Source of the DNA: DASYYE01 sp035946955
Lineage (GTDB): Bacteria; Actinomycetota; Actinomycetes; Streptosporangiales; Streptosporangiaceae
Assembly: GCA_035946955.1 (NCBI GenBank)
Contig: DASYYE010000460.1
Coordinates: 1 to 37,290 of the forward strand
Direction of reading: 5' to 3'
DNA length: 37,290 nucleotides
The notes under the pieces were generated by a model. The model saw only the letters and a program-made list of their open reading frames with translations, had not been told where the DNA came from and searched no databases. Below are positions 8,333-16,866 of this stretch, one piece after another (the stretch's first letter is position 1; the number at the start of each line of letters is the position of its first letter). Made by a program: the position numbers and the translations under genes.

Positions 8333-9415
8333 TCAGAGCTCTATGCCCACCAGCACGGGCTCGGGGACCAGTTCGACCCCGAACGTGTCCCGGACGCCGT
8401 CCCTGATCTGGGCCGCTAGGGCGACCAGTGATGCGGTGGTGGCTCCACAGGGGTTCACCAGGGCGAGCGTGTGTTTGGTGGAAATCCGGGGCGCGGCATC
8501 GTCCCCGTTGGACCCGGGATAGCCCTTGATGAACCCCGCGTGCTCGATCAACCAGGCCGCGGGTACCTTCCGCTGGCCATCGCCAGCCGGGAACGATGGG
8601 ACGGCTGTCCCATCACCCACGACTCGCTGCAACTCCTCGAACTGGGCGGTCCCCAGCACAGGGTTGGTGAAGAATGACCCGGCGCTGAACGTGTCCGGGT
8701 CGTGGGGGTCGAGGACCATGCCCTTGCCGCGGCGCAGCCCGAGCACGGCCGCACGGGCCTCGGCCAATGGCGCGCGTTCCCCTTCCGCAATGCCGAGCAC
8801 GCGCGCCAGTTCGCGGTAGCCCACCGGCCTCGAAAGCGGCGAGCGGTCCAGCCGGAACGTCACGCCGAGCACCACAAAACGGCCGGTCGCGGTGGTCGTG
8901 GCGCGCTTGAAGGCACTGGTGCGGTACCCGAACCCGCAGTCGGCCGCTGCCATTTCCACGACCTCACCCGTTGCACGGTCAAAGGCCCGGACTCCGGTGA
9001 CTGTTTCGGCGACCTCCTGGCCGTAGGCGCCGACGTTCTGGATCGGCGTGGCACCAGCCCGGCCCGGGATGCCGGAGAGACACTCCAGCCCAGCCAGGCC
9101 CTCGGCCACGCTCCACGCGACGACCGTGTCCCAGTCCTCCCCCGCGGCCACGGCGACGCTGACCTGGCCGTCCACGTCGCTGACGTCCAGGCCCCGCGTG
9201 GCGATGTGGACCACGGTGCCAGGGAACCCCGCGTCGGCGATGACCAGGTTGCTGCCACCCCCAAGCACCAGCAGCGGCTCACCCCGCTCATCCGCAGCCC
9301 GGACCGCGGCCAGCACCTCTGCCTCGGCCGCCGCGACCACGAAGCGCCCGGCCGGGCCACCCAGCCGCAGCGTCGTGTGCTGCGCCAGCAGCACCTGCTG
9401 CGGATCCTCCGCCAT
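8333..9415 (-). CDS. murB: UDP-N-acetylenolpyruvoylglucosamine reductase
   Basis: MurB reduces the enolpyruvyl group of UDP-GlcNAc-enolpyruvate with NADPH through FAD, making UDP-MurNAc for peptidoglycan in the cytoplasm. The 360-residue product shows the FAD-binding PLLVLGGGSNLVI, the GIPGRAGATPIQNVGAYGQE loop, the catalytic-arginine stretch GYRTSAFK, the proton-donor serine in SAGSFFTNP and the terminal glutamate in VPEPVLVG. All key residues are present, and it is a normal length for a type I-like MurB. ATG 9415 is preferred over an in-frame ATG at 9469 because the family begins here and GGAGGGAG lies 11 bp upstream. It follows the two MaoC dehydratase genes on the same strand, an order usual in actinomycetes, but a small HTH gene on the other strand separates them here. 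Confidence 0.96.
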   Translation of the reverse strand: MAEDPQQVLLAQHTTLRLGGPAGRFVVAAAEAEVLAAVRAADERGEPLLVLGGGSNLVIADAGFPGTVVHIATRGLDVSDVDGQVSVAVAAGEDWDTVVAWSVAEGLAGLECLSGIPGRAGATPIQNVGAYGQEVAETVTGVRAFDRATGEVVEMAAADCGFGYRTSAFKRATTTATGRFVVLGVTFRLDRSPLSRPVGYRELARVLGIAEGERAPLAEARAAVLGLRRGKGMVLDPHDPDTFSAGSFFTNPVLGTAQFEELQRVVGDGTAVPSFPAGDGQRKVPAAWLIEHAGFIKGYPGSNGDDAAPRISTKHTLALVNPCGATTASLVALAAQIRDGVRDTFGVELVPEPVLVGIEL

Positions 9416-9521
9416 CGCCTGAGTCGCTCCCTCCGAGGCGGTTCCACATCGCTTCAACAAGAATTCCACCTCTCAGACGCACACTGATCTCACACTCCCC
9501 ACATACGGAGGTGCATCCCAG

Positions 9522-9770
9522 ATGGATGTGAGTGAGGGAACCCGAAACCTGGAAAACCTGCCGACCCGGCTGCGAAAGACACGGTGGCGGTCAGGGCTGA
9601 CCCAGCAGGAACTGGCGGCCAGGACCGGGCTCAGCGCACGGACCATCGGCGACATCGAGCGGGGCACCGTGACCCGGCCCCGCGCATCCACCCTGATGCT
9701 GCTGTCGGAGGCGCTGAGCATGTCACCGGCCCAGACAGAGGAACTGCTGCTGAGCGCGCGGGAGGGTTGA
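9522..9770 (+). CDS. Small stand-alone XRE-type HTH protein
   Basis: An 82-residue protein that is almost only a helix-turn-helix: RLRKTRWRSGLTQQELAART followed by GLSARTIGDIERGTVTRPR and a closing ALSMSPAQTEELLLSARE. GGAGGTG lies 9 bp before the ATG. The sequence closely follows the N-terminal HTH of large AfsR/NB-ARC-type regulators (the TIxDIERGxxxRPR and final SAREG positions), but a stop codon falls where the ATPase domain would start. It may be a genuine minimal DNA-binding protein or the remnant of such a regulator. It sits between murB (divergent, 106 bp) and the HadB-like gene (convergent, 11 bp), inside an otherwise minus-strand housekeeping block. Confidence 0.82.
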   Translation: MDVSEGTRNLENLPTRLRKTRWRSGLTQQELAARTGLSARTIGDIERGTVTRPRASTLMLLSEALSMSPAQTEELLLSAREG

Positions 9771-9781
9771 CTCCGCAAGCC

Positions 9782-10210
9782 TCAGGACAGGCGGACGACG
9801 GCGCGGGCGCGGCTGAGAACCTTGGCGTCGCCCGAGCGCGCGGTCAGGGCGACCACGACCTTGTCGGGCTCCAGCCTTTCCTCGACGGTGCCGCTGACAT
9901 CGATGGTCGCACCCTTGTCGTCGTCGGGGACGACCACGGGGGCCGAGAACCGGACACTGAACTCCACCAGTGCGCCCGGGTCGCCCGTCCAGTCGGTCAC
10001 GTAGCGGCCGGCCTGTGCCATGGTGAACATCCCGTGGGCGATCACGTTGGGCAGGCCCACCGAGCGGGCGATCCGCTCGTTCCAGTGGATCCAGTTGAAG
10101 TCGCCGGAGGCGCCGCAGTACTTGACCAGGCTGAGCCGGTCTACGGGGTAGGTGGCCGGGGGCAGTTCCGTGCCAACGTCGACGCTGTCATAGGCCACGG
10201 CCACAGTCAT
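9782..10210 (-). CDS. MaoC-like dehydratase, HadB-like subunit
   Basis: A 142-residue hot-dog-fold protein with the hydratase-2 active-site region SGDFNWIHWNE, giving the catalytic Asp and His of the (R)-specific enoyl/hydroxyacyl hydratases, and the following GLPNVIAHGMFTMA helix. In mycobacteria HadB pairs with HadA or HadC to dehydrate 3-hydroxyacyl-ACP in FAS-II. Start ATG 10210 overlaps the stop of the upstream HadA-like gene by one base (TGATG), so the two subunits are translationally coupled, which fits a 1:1 complex. An upstream in-frame start would cut into that gene and is rejected. In a non-mycolate actinomycete the substrate is uncertain. Confidence 0.9.
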   Translation of the reverse strand: MTVAVAYDSVDVGTELPPATYPVDRLSLVKYCGASGDFNWIHWNERIARSVGLPNVIAHGMFTMAQAGRYVTDWTGDPGALVEFSVRFSAPVVVPDDDKGATIDVSGTVEERLEPDKVVVALTARSGDAKVLSRARAVVRLS

Positions 10211-10653
10211 CACTCTCCCCGTTCGACCAGCGTGCCGGTGGACGTGCATACGTGCTCGCCGTCGGCCGCGCGGATCTCGGTCTCGGTCGTCACCATGGTG
10301 AGTGACTTTGCCTGCCTGATCGAGGTGATCGTCGTGTGTGCGGTCACCACGTCCCCAGCGTGCAGCGGCCGGGAGTAGGTGAACTTCTGCTCGCCATGGA
10401 CGACCATCGCGTAGTTCAGCCCCAGGCCAGGGTCACCAACGGCCGACCGGCTCGCCACCATGCTGATCACGATGGGGAAGGTCGGCGGGGCGATGACGTC
10501 GGGGTACCCGGCCGCCCGTGCTGCCGCCACATTGGTGTAGAGGGGGTTGGCGTCACCGATGGCCTCGGCGAACTCCGCGATCTTGACGCGGCTCACCTCG
10601 TACGGCTCACTCGCGGGGTAGGAGCGGCCCTCGTAGTCCTTGTTGATCGCCAC
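10210..10653 (-). CDS. MaoC-like dehydratase, HadA-like subunit
   Basis: A 147-residue protein of the FAS1-like dehydratase/MaoC N-terminal family (VKIAEFAEAIGDANPLY and APPTFPIVIS). HadA-type subunits lack the catalytic Asp-His pair and form the substrate-binding half of a heterodimer with HadB. GTG 10653 is chosen because family members begin with a short M-A-(I/L)-x-x-x-(Y/F)-x-GRxYP lead, and because this start clears the end of rpmG by 8 bp. A GTG at 10692 would overlap rpmG by 31 bp. No strong Shine-Dalgarno is seen, so translation may depend on coupling to rpmG. Confidence 0.9.
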   Translation of the reverse strand: MAINKDYEGRSYPASEPYEVSRVKIAEFAEAIGDANPLYTNVAAARAAGYPDVIAPPTFPIVISMVASRSAVGDPGLGLNYAMVVHGEQKFTYSRPLHAGDVVTAHTTITSIRQAKSLTMVTTETEIRAADGEHVCTSTGTLVERGE

Positions 10654-10661
10654 CGGGCCGG

Positions 10662-10826
10662 TCAGCGGGTCTCGCGGTGGGGCCGGTGACACCGGCAGTT
10701 CGGGCAGTACTTCTTCAGTTCCATCCGGTCGGGGTCGTTACGCCGGTTCTTGCGCGTGATGTAGTTGCGGTGCTTGCACTCCTGGCACGCCAGGGTGATC
10801 TTCGGCCTCACATCGGTGGCAGCCAC
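10662..10826 (-). CDS. rpmG: Ribosomal protein L33, zinc-ribbon form
   Basis: A 54-residue protein of the 50S subunit. It shows the L33 pattern RPKITLACQECKHRNYITRK and the second knuckle KKYCPNCRCHRPHRETR. Two CxxC pairs are present, so this is the zinc-binding (C+) type. The gene uses GTG 10826 with AAGG about 10 bp upstream. Many actinomycetes carry a second, zinc-free L33 controlled by Zur; only the zinc form is in this window. It lies between tRNA-Met and the MaoC pair, the conserved order in actinobacteria. Confidence 0.96.
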   Translation of the reverse strand: MAATDVRPKITLACQECKHRNYITRKNRRNDPDRMELKKYCPNCRCHRPHRETR

Positions 10827-10869
10827 TTATGGAGCACCTTTCTCTGGGACACTTGCTGTATGAGTCTGG

Positions 10870-10942
10870 TAGCGGAGGCCGGACTCGAACCGGCGACACA
10901 ACGATTATGAGCCGTTTGCTCTGCCGTCTGAGCTACTCCGCC
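10870..10942 (-). tRNA. tRNA-Met (anticodon CAT)
   Basis: Read on the minus strand it folds as a full cloverleaf of 73 nt: acceptor GGCGGAG/CTCCGCT with discriminator A, D-stem GCTC/GAGC, anticodon arm AACGG-CTCATAA-TCGTT, and T-arm GCCGG-TTCGAGT-CCGGC. The anticodon is CAT. The 1:72 pair reads G-T (a wobble). The D-stem lacks the features of an initiator tRNA and the anticodon stem lacks three consecutive G-C pairs, so this is the elongator methionine tRNA rather than initiator; a tRNA-Ile2 with modified C34 cannot be fully excluded. CCA is not encoded. Confidence 0.95.
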
Positions 10943-11079
10943 GCCCGGCGGGTCTTCCGCGTAACGCCATCTGAGGGCCACGCCGGAGACACCGACCTGC
11001 ATAGCTTACCGGGATCGCAGCCAAACCCAATCCCTGCCACCGCGAACCGCTCGTAGCATGGCGGCTTCCCCGGCAGTGG

Positions 11080-11145
11080 TGGTTCCCATGATCCTGTAGG
11101 AATTTCAGTCGCAGTGACTGAGAAGTCTTCAGGATCATGGAACCA
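11080..11145. terminator. Long imperfect hairpin after the trmH-like gene
   Basis: TGGTTCC and GGAACCA bound a 66-bp inverted repeat containing CATGATCCTG / CAGGATCATG and a central CAGTC-gcagt-GACTG. It lies 4 bp past the stop codon of the minus-strand methyltransferase gene and 138 bp before tRNA-Met. There is no T-tract, so it may be a structure-only terminator, an RNA-processing site or a small palindromic repeat element. Confidence 0.6.
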
Positions 11146-11149
11146 TGCG

Positions 11150-11959
11150 TCAGCCCGGGCTGGGACGCTGGCGTTTGGCCTCGTACAGGAGCAGCGCCGC
11201 CGCTACGGCGACGTTGAGGGACTCGGCGGTGCCGACCATGGGGATGTGGACCTGCTGGTCGCCGCGGGACAGCACCTCGGGGGGCAGGCCGGGGCCTTCC
11301 GGGCCGAGCAGGAAGGCCACCGGCCGGGGGTAGCTGGCCTCCCAGAAGCTCGTCTGTGCGCTGGCGGATGTGGTTACGACCACAACCCCGGCACCTGCCG
11401 CCCACTCGAAGAACTCGCCCGGCTCCCCTACGTGGGCGATCGGCACGCTGAACAGCGCGCCAATCGACGCCCTGACTGCCGCCGGGTCGTAGGGGTCGGT
11501 GGCGGTGCCGAGCAGGACCACGCCTGCCGCACCGGCGGCGCTGGCGGTCCTGATGATCGTCCCCAGGTTGCCTGGGTTGGCGATCTCGTACAGCGCCACG
11601 AACACCGCGCCCGGCGGGACATGCAACTCAGCCAGGCCCGCGAGATGGCCGCGGACGATGGCGGCGAGGCCTGATGGTCCGTCTCGGCCGGACACGCGGG
11701 CGAACAGTTCGGGGCTCACCCAGGCGACCCTGGTGCCTGCCTTCTCCTGCTCCGCGACCATCGCCAGGGCGGGAGCGCTCTCCAGCAGGGCGGGCGCTAC
11801 CACCAGGGTCTCCACCTCGGCCCCGGCCTCGACGGCCTGCCAGACCGGCTGGATGCCCTCCACCACGAACGCACCCTCACGGCGGCGGTGCTTGCGGTCG
11901 GCCAGCAGCCGCATGCGCTTGACCAGGGGGTTCGCTGCGCTGGTGATCAGGGTAGGCAC
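11150..11959 (-). CDS. TrmH-family (SPOUT) RNA methyltransferase
   Basis: A 269-residue S-adenosylmethionine-dependent RNA 2'-O-ribose methyltransferase of the SpoU/TrmH type. An N-terminal RNA-binding substrate domain (about 1-105, with NPLVKRMRLLADRKHRRREG) is followed by the knotted SPOUT domain. Motif 1 is NPGNLGTIIRTASA with the conserved asparagine and catalytic arginine, motif 2 is LLGPEGPGLP, and motif 3 is IPMVGTAESLNVAVAAALLL. These are all intact. Target base is unknown; family members modify 23S rRNA (RlmB or thiostrepton-resistance type) or tRNA. It is transcribed away from the kdp operon, with about 180 bp between. Confidence 0.93.
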   Translation of the reverse strand: MPTLITSAANPLVKRMRLLADRKHRRREGAFVVEGIQPVWQAVEAGAEVETLVVAPALLESAPALAMVAEQEKAGTRVAWVSPELFARVSGRDGPSGLAAIVRGHLAGLAELHVPPGAVFVALYEIANPGNLGTIIRTASAAGAAGVVLLGTATDPYDPAAVRASIGALFSVPIAHVGEPGEFFEWAAGAGVVVVTTSASAQTSFWEASYPRPVAFLLGPEGPGLPPEVLSRGDQQVHIPMVGTAESLNVAVAAALLLYEAKRQRPSPG

Positions 11960-12138
11960 CCAGCCATATTTCCACTGCCGGGTGACGTCTCACGCCTGGG
12001 CGCATGGAGTCCGTTAGGAAGCCCGCAGACGTCGCATGCGTCCCGCAAGGGACGGAATCGCCAAGGCCAGCCCGCTATTCAATGATCTTCGTCGGCCTGT
12101 CCCGGCCATGGAGACCTGAGCGCAGAAGGAGCGGTCCC
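11960..12138 (+). promoter_or_regulatory. Divergent control region and structured leader of the kdp operon
   Basis: This 179-bp region separates the minus-strand trmH-like gene from the kdp operon. At 12040-12053 it contains GTCCC-GCAA-GGGAC, a perfect 5-bp hairpin with a GNRA tetraloop, followed by GGAATCGCCAAGGCC. AAGGAG at about 12126-12131 is the ribosome binding site for the first small gene. A KdpE operator is expected here but I cannot point to it. The leader does not show the conserved core of the c-di-AMP (ydaO) riboswitch that controls some K+ transporters. Confidence 0.4.
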
Positions 12139-12228
12139 ATGCTCGACCTTGTGTATGTCGGCCTGACGGTCGTGGTGTTCGCATTCCTGTGGCTGCTGGT
12201 CAAGGGGGTTGAGCGCTTTGAGCGTTAA
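12139..12228 (+). CDS. 29-aa single-pass membrane microprotein upstream of kdpF
   Basis: A very small gene with an excellent AAGGAG 7 bp before its ATG. The product is one hydrophobic helix (LVYVGLTVVVFAFLWLLV) with a charged tail KGVERFER. Its end overlaps the start of kdpF by 11 bp in another frame, so kdpF translation should depend on it. KdpF itself is a different peptide downstream, so this is an additional membrane peptide. It could be a second regulatory or stabilising subunit of the Kdp complex, or merely a leader that couples translation. Function is not known to me. Confidence 0.7.
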   Translation: MLDLVYVGLTVVVFAFLWLLVKGVERFER

Positions 12229-12307
12229 CAACTGGCTTGGCCTGATCGGGGGCGTCCTGCTGACGGTCTACCTGTTCGTGGCACTCGTGCTGCCGGAGAG
12301 GTTCTAG
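12218..12307 (+). CDS. kdpF: KdpF, small subunit of the potassium-transporting ATPase
   Basis: A 29-residue membrane peptide with the KdpF pattern NWLGLIGGVLLTVYLFVALV and the hallmark C-terminus LPERF. KdpF is a single helix that stabilises the KdpABC complex in the membrane. TTG 12218 is taken as start because AAGGGGG (12202-12208) lies 9 bp upstream; a TTG at 12209 is in frame but directly abuts that site. The gene overlaps the upstream microprotein by 11 bp and its TAG directly abuts the kdpA ATG at 12308, so the unit is tightly coupled. Confidence 0.9.
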   Translation: MSVNNWLGLIGGVLLTVYLFVALVLPERF

Positions 12308-14017
12308 ATGAACGACGCTCTCGCGGGCTGGCTCCAGTTCGGCCTGCTCTTCGCGGCCCTGGCCGCCTGCTACGTGCCGCTCGGCAACTACATCGCCAAG
12401 ATCTTCACTGCCAAGGAACACTGGCGGGCAGAGAAGACGATCTACAAGCTGACGGGCATCGACCCCGAGGCCGACCAGCGGTGGGGCCAGTACGCCCGCA
12501 GCGTGCTGGCATTCTCCGCGGTCAGCGTGCTGTTCCTGTACGGCATGCAGCGGCTCCAGCACTACCTGCTGGAGTTCGTGGGGCCGCACATGACCAACGT
12601 GCCGCCAGCCCTGGCCTGGAACACCGCCGTATCGTTCACCACCAACACGAACTGGCAGAACTACTCCGGCGAGTCCACGCTGACCTACATCGTGCAGATG
12701 AGCGGCCTCGCGGTGCAGAACTTCATGTCCGCCGCGGTCGGCCTGGTGGTCGCGATCGCGATGATCCGGGGCTTCGTCCGGTCGCGCACCGGCACGCTCG
12801 GCAACTTCTGGGTTGACGTCACCCGCGCCACAGTCCGGCTGCTGATCCCGCTGTCCGTCGTGGGCGGGCTGATCCTGGCGGCTGGCGGGGCGGTCGACAA
12901 CTTCACCGCCTACCACACGGTCACCACCCTGTCCGGTGGCCACCAGACAATGGTGGGCGGCCCGTTCGCCTCGCAAGAGGTGATCAAGGACATGGGGAAC
13001 AACGGCGGTGGCCCATTCAACGCGAACTCGGCCCACCCGTTCGAGAACCCCAACCCGTTCACCAACGTGTTCGAGATCTTCCTCCTGCTGCTGATCCCGT
13101 TCGCCACGCCCCGGGCCTTCGGCAAGATGGTCAAGGACAACCGGCAGGGTTACGCGCTCGTCGCGGTCATGGTGATCATCTGGGCCTGTGCGGTCGCCGG
13201 GATCACGTTCTTCGAGTCCCACCTCGGCACGGCCGGCCTGGGCCCGCAGCTAGCGCACGGGGCCATGGAGGGGGTTGAGACCAGGTTCGGCCAGCATGGC
13301 TGCTCCCTGTTCGCCGCGTCCACCACTGTGACATCCACCGGCGCGGTCGACTGCTTCCACGACTCGCTCAGCCCGTTCGGCGGCGGCATCGCGCTGTTCG
13401 ATATAGCGCTCGGTGAGATCGCGCCCGGCGGCATCGGCGCCGGCATGTACGGCATCCTCATCCTGGCCGTCGTCACGGTGTTCGTGGCCGGGCTGATGGT
13501 CGGCCGCACACCCGAGTACCTCGGCAAGAAGATCCGGCCGACCGAGATGAAGTACGCCGCGCTGTACTTCCTCACGCTGCCGGTGGTGATCCTCTCCGCA
13601 GCCGGGCTCTCCCTCGGGTTGCGGAACTGGCCGTCCACGCACACGACAGGCGGCGCGGTCTCCCCGCTGAACTCGATCCTCAACCCAGGGCCGCATGGCC
13701 TGACCGAGATCGTGTACGCGTTCGCCTCGATGGCGAACAACAACGGGTCCGCGTTCGCCGGCCTAGGTACCAACACGTACTGGTACAACACGGTCGGCGG
13801 GATCGTGATGCTGCTAGGCCGGTTCGCGCCGGAGATCTTCGCGCTCGGCCTGGCGGGCTCGCTGGCCAGGCAGAGCAAGACGCCGGAGAGCGCCGGCACG
13901 CTGGACACCAGGACGCCGCTGTTCGTCGGCATGGTGGTCGGCGTGGTCCTCATCCTGGTCGGGCTCACCTATTTCCCCGCGCTCGCGCTCGGGCCGTTCG
14001 CAGAAGGACTGCACTGA
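12308..14017 (+). CDS. kdpA: KdpA, K+-channel-like subunit of the Kdp ATPase
   Basis: A 569-residue membrane protein that binds and translocates K+ in the high-affinity KdpFABC pump. The four pore-loop selectivity motifs are visible: SFTTNTNWQNY, GNNGGGPFNANSAHPF, STGAVD and MANNNGSAFAG. It has about ten membrane segments and normal family length. The gene starts immediately at the kdpF stop codon; kdpB begins 1 bp after its own stop. All features point to an intact, functional subunit. Confidence 0.97.
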   Translation: MNDALAGWLQFGLLFAALAACYVPLGNYIAKIFTAKEHWRAEKTIYKLTGIDPEADQRWGQYARSVLAFSAVSVLFLYGMQRLQHYLLEFVGPHMTNVPPALAWNTAVSFTTNTNWQNYSGESTLTYIVQMSGLAVQNFMSAAVGLVVAIAMIRGFVRSRTGTLGNFWVDVTRATVRLLIPLSVVGGLILAAGGAVDNFTAYHTVTTLSGGHQTMVGGPFASQEVIKDMGNNGGGPFNANSAHPFENPNPFTNVFEIFLLLLIPFATPRAFGKMVKDNRQGYALVAVMVIIWACAVAGITFFESHLGTAGLGPQLAHGAMEGVETRFGQHGCSLFAASTTVTSTGAVDCFHDSLSPFGGGIALFDIALGEIAPGGIGAGMYGILILAVVTVFVAGLMVGRTPEYLGKKIRPTEMKYAALYFLTLPVVILSAAGLSLGLRNWPSTHTTGGAVSPLNSILNPGPHGLTEIVYAFASMANNNGSAFAGLGTNTYWYNTVGGIVMLLGRFAPEIFALGLAGSLARQSKTPESAGTLDTRTPLFVGMVVGVVLILVGLTYFPALALGPFAEGLH

Positions 14018-14018
14018 G

Positions 14019-16142
<2,124 letters not shown>

Positions 16143-16148
16143 GGAGAC

Positions 16149-16790
16149 ATGAACCGCCTCCCAGGCGTCATCCGCCAGCACATCGCGGGGCTGCGCATCC
16201 TGCTCGTGTTCACCCTGATCACCGGGGTCATCTACCCGGTGGTGATGTGGGGCATCGCGCAGGCCGCGTTCCACAACCAGGCCAACGGGTCGCTGGTCAG
16301 CTTCCACGGCCGGGTCGTCGGGTCGAGCCTGCTCTGCCAGGAGTTCACCGACGCCAAGGGCAACCCGCTGCCGCAGTACTTCCAGCCGCGGCCGTCGAAC
16401 GCGCTGCCCTCGCCCACCCCCAAGGGCGACTTCGGCTGCGACCCGACCGCGTCGGCCGCGTCCAACCTCGGGCCCACCAACCCCAAGCTGATCGCGGCCA
16501 TCAAGCAGCGCCAGCAGCAGATAGCGGCGTTCGACCACGTCAGCATCTCCCAGATACCGGCGGACGCGGTGACGGCGTCAGGCTCCGGCCTCGAGCCCGC
16601 CATCTCGCCGGCCAACGCCGCCATCCAGGTGGACCGGGTCGCCGCGGCGCGGCACGTGAGCCCGGCCGCGGTCATGGCGCTGGTCAAGCAGTACACCCAG
16701 GGCCGGACGCTCGGTTTCCTGGGTGAGCCACGAATCGATGTGCTCAACCTGGACATCGCCCTCGATGAGAAGTACCCGGTCGCTGGCTGA
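16149..16790 (+). CDS. kdpC: KdpC, accessory subunit of the Kdp ATPase
   Basis: A 213-residue protein with one N-terminal membrane helix (ILLVFTLITGVIYPVVMWGI) and an extracytoplasmic domain, including GSSLLCQEF, YFQPRPS, SNLGPTNPKL and a C-terminal LNLDIAL. These are the family signatures. KdpC holds the KdpFABC complex together and affects its ATP affinity. GAGGAG lies just before the ATG, 6 bp after the kdpB stop. No abnormality was seen. Confidence 0.95.
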   Translation: MNRLPGVIRQHIAGLRILLVFTLITGVIYPVVMWGIAQAAFHNQANGSLVSFHGRVVGSSLLCQEFTDAKGNPLPQYFQPRPSNALPSPTPKGDFGCDPTASAASNLGPTNPKLIAAIKQRQQQIAAFDHVSISQIPADAVTASGSGLEPAISPANAAIQVDRVAAARHVSPAAVMALVKQYTQGRTLGFLGEPRIDVLNLDIALDEKYPVAG

Positions 16791-16866
16791 GTCCTGGTCG
16801 CCCGCACGGTGCGAGATGGGACACCAGCCACTGCCATAGCCTCGGTGGTGTGAGCAGGCACTTGGA

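Noticed and set aside
11960..12138. c-di-AMP (ydaO) or c-di-GMP (GEMM) riboswitch upstream of kdp
   Set aside because: The GNRA hairpin is present but the conserved cores of neither class could be found by eye; kept only as an open finding.
12200..13222. 340-codon minus-strand frame across kdpF/kdpA
   Set aside because: Shadow of kdpA; composition dominated by Arg, Glu, His, Gln with no domain.
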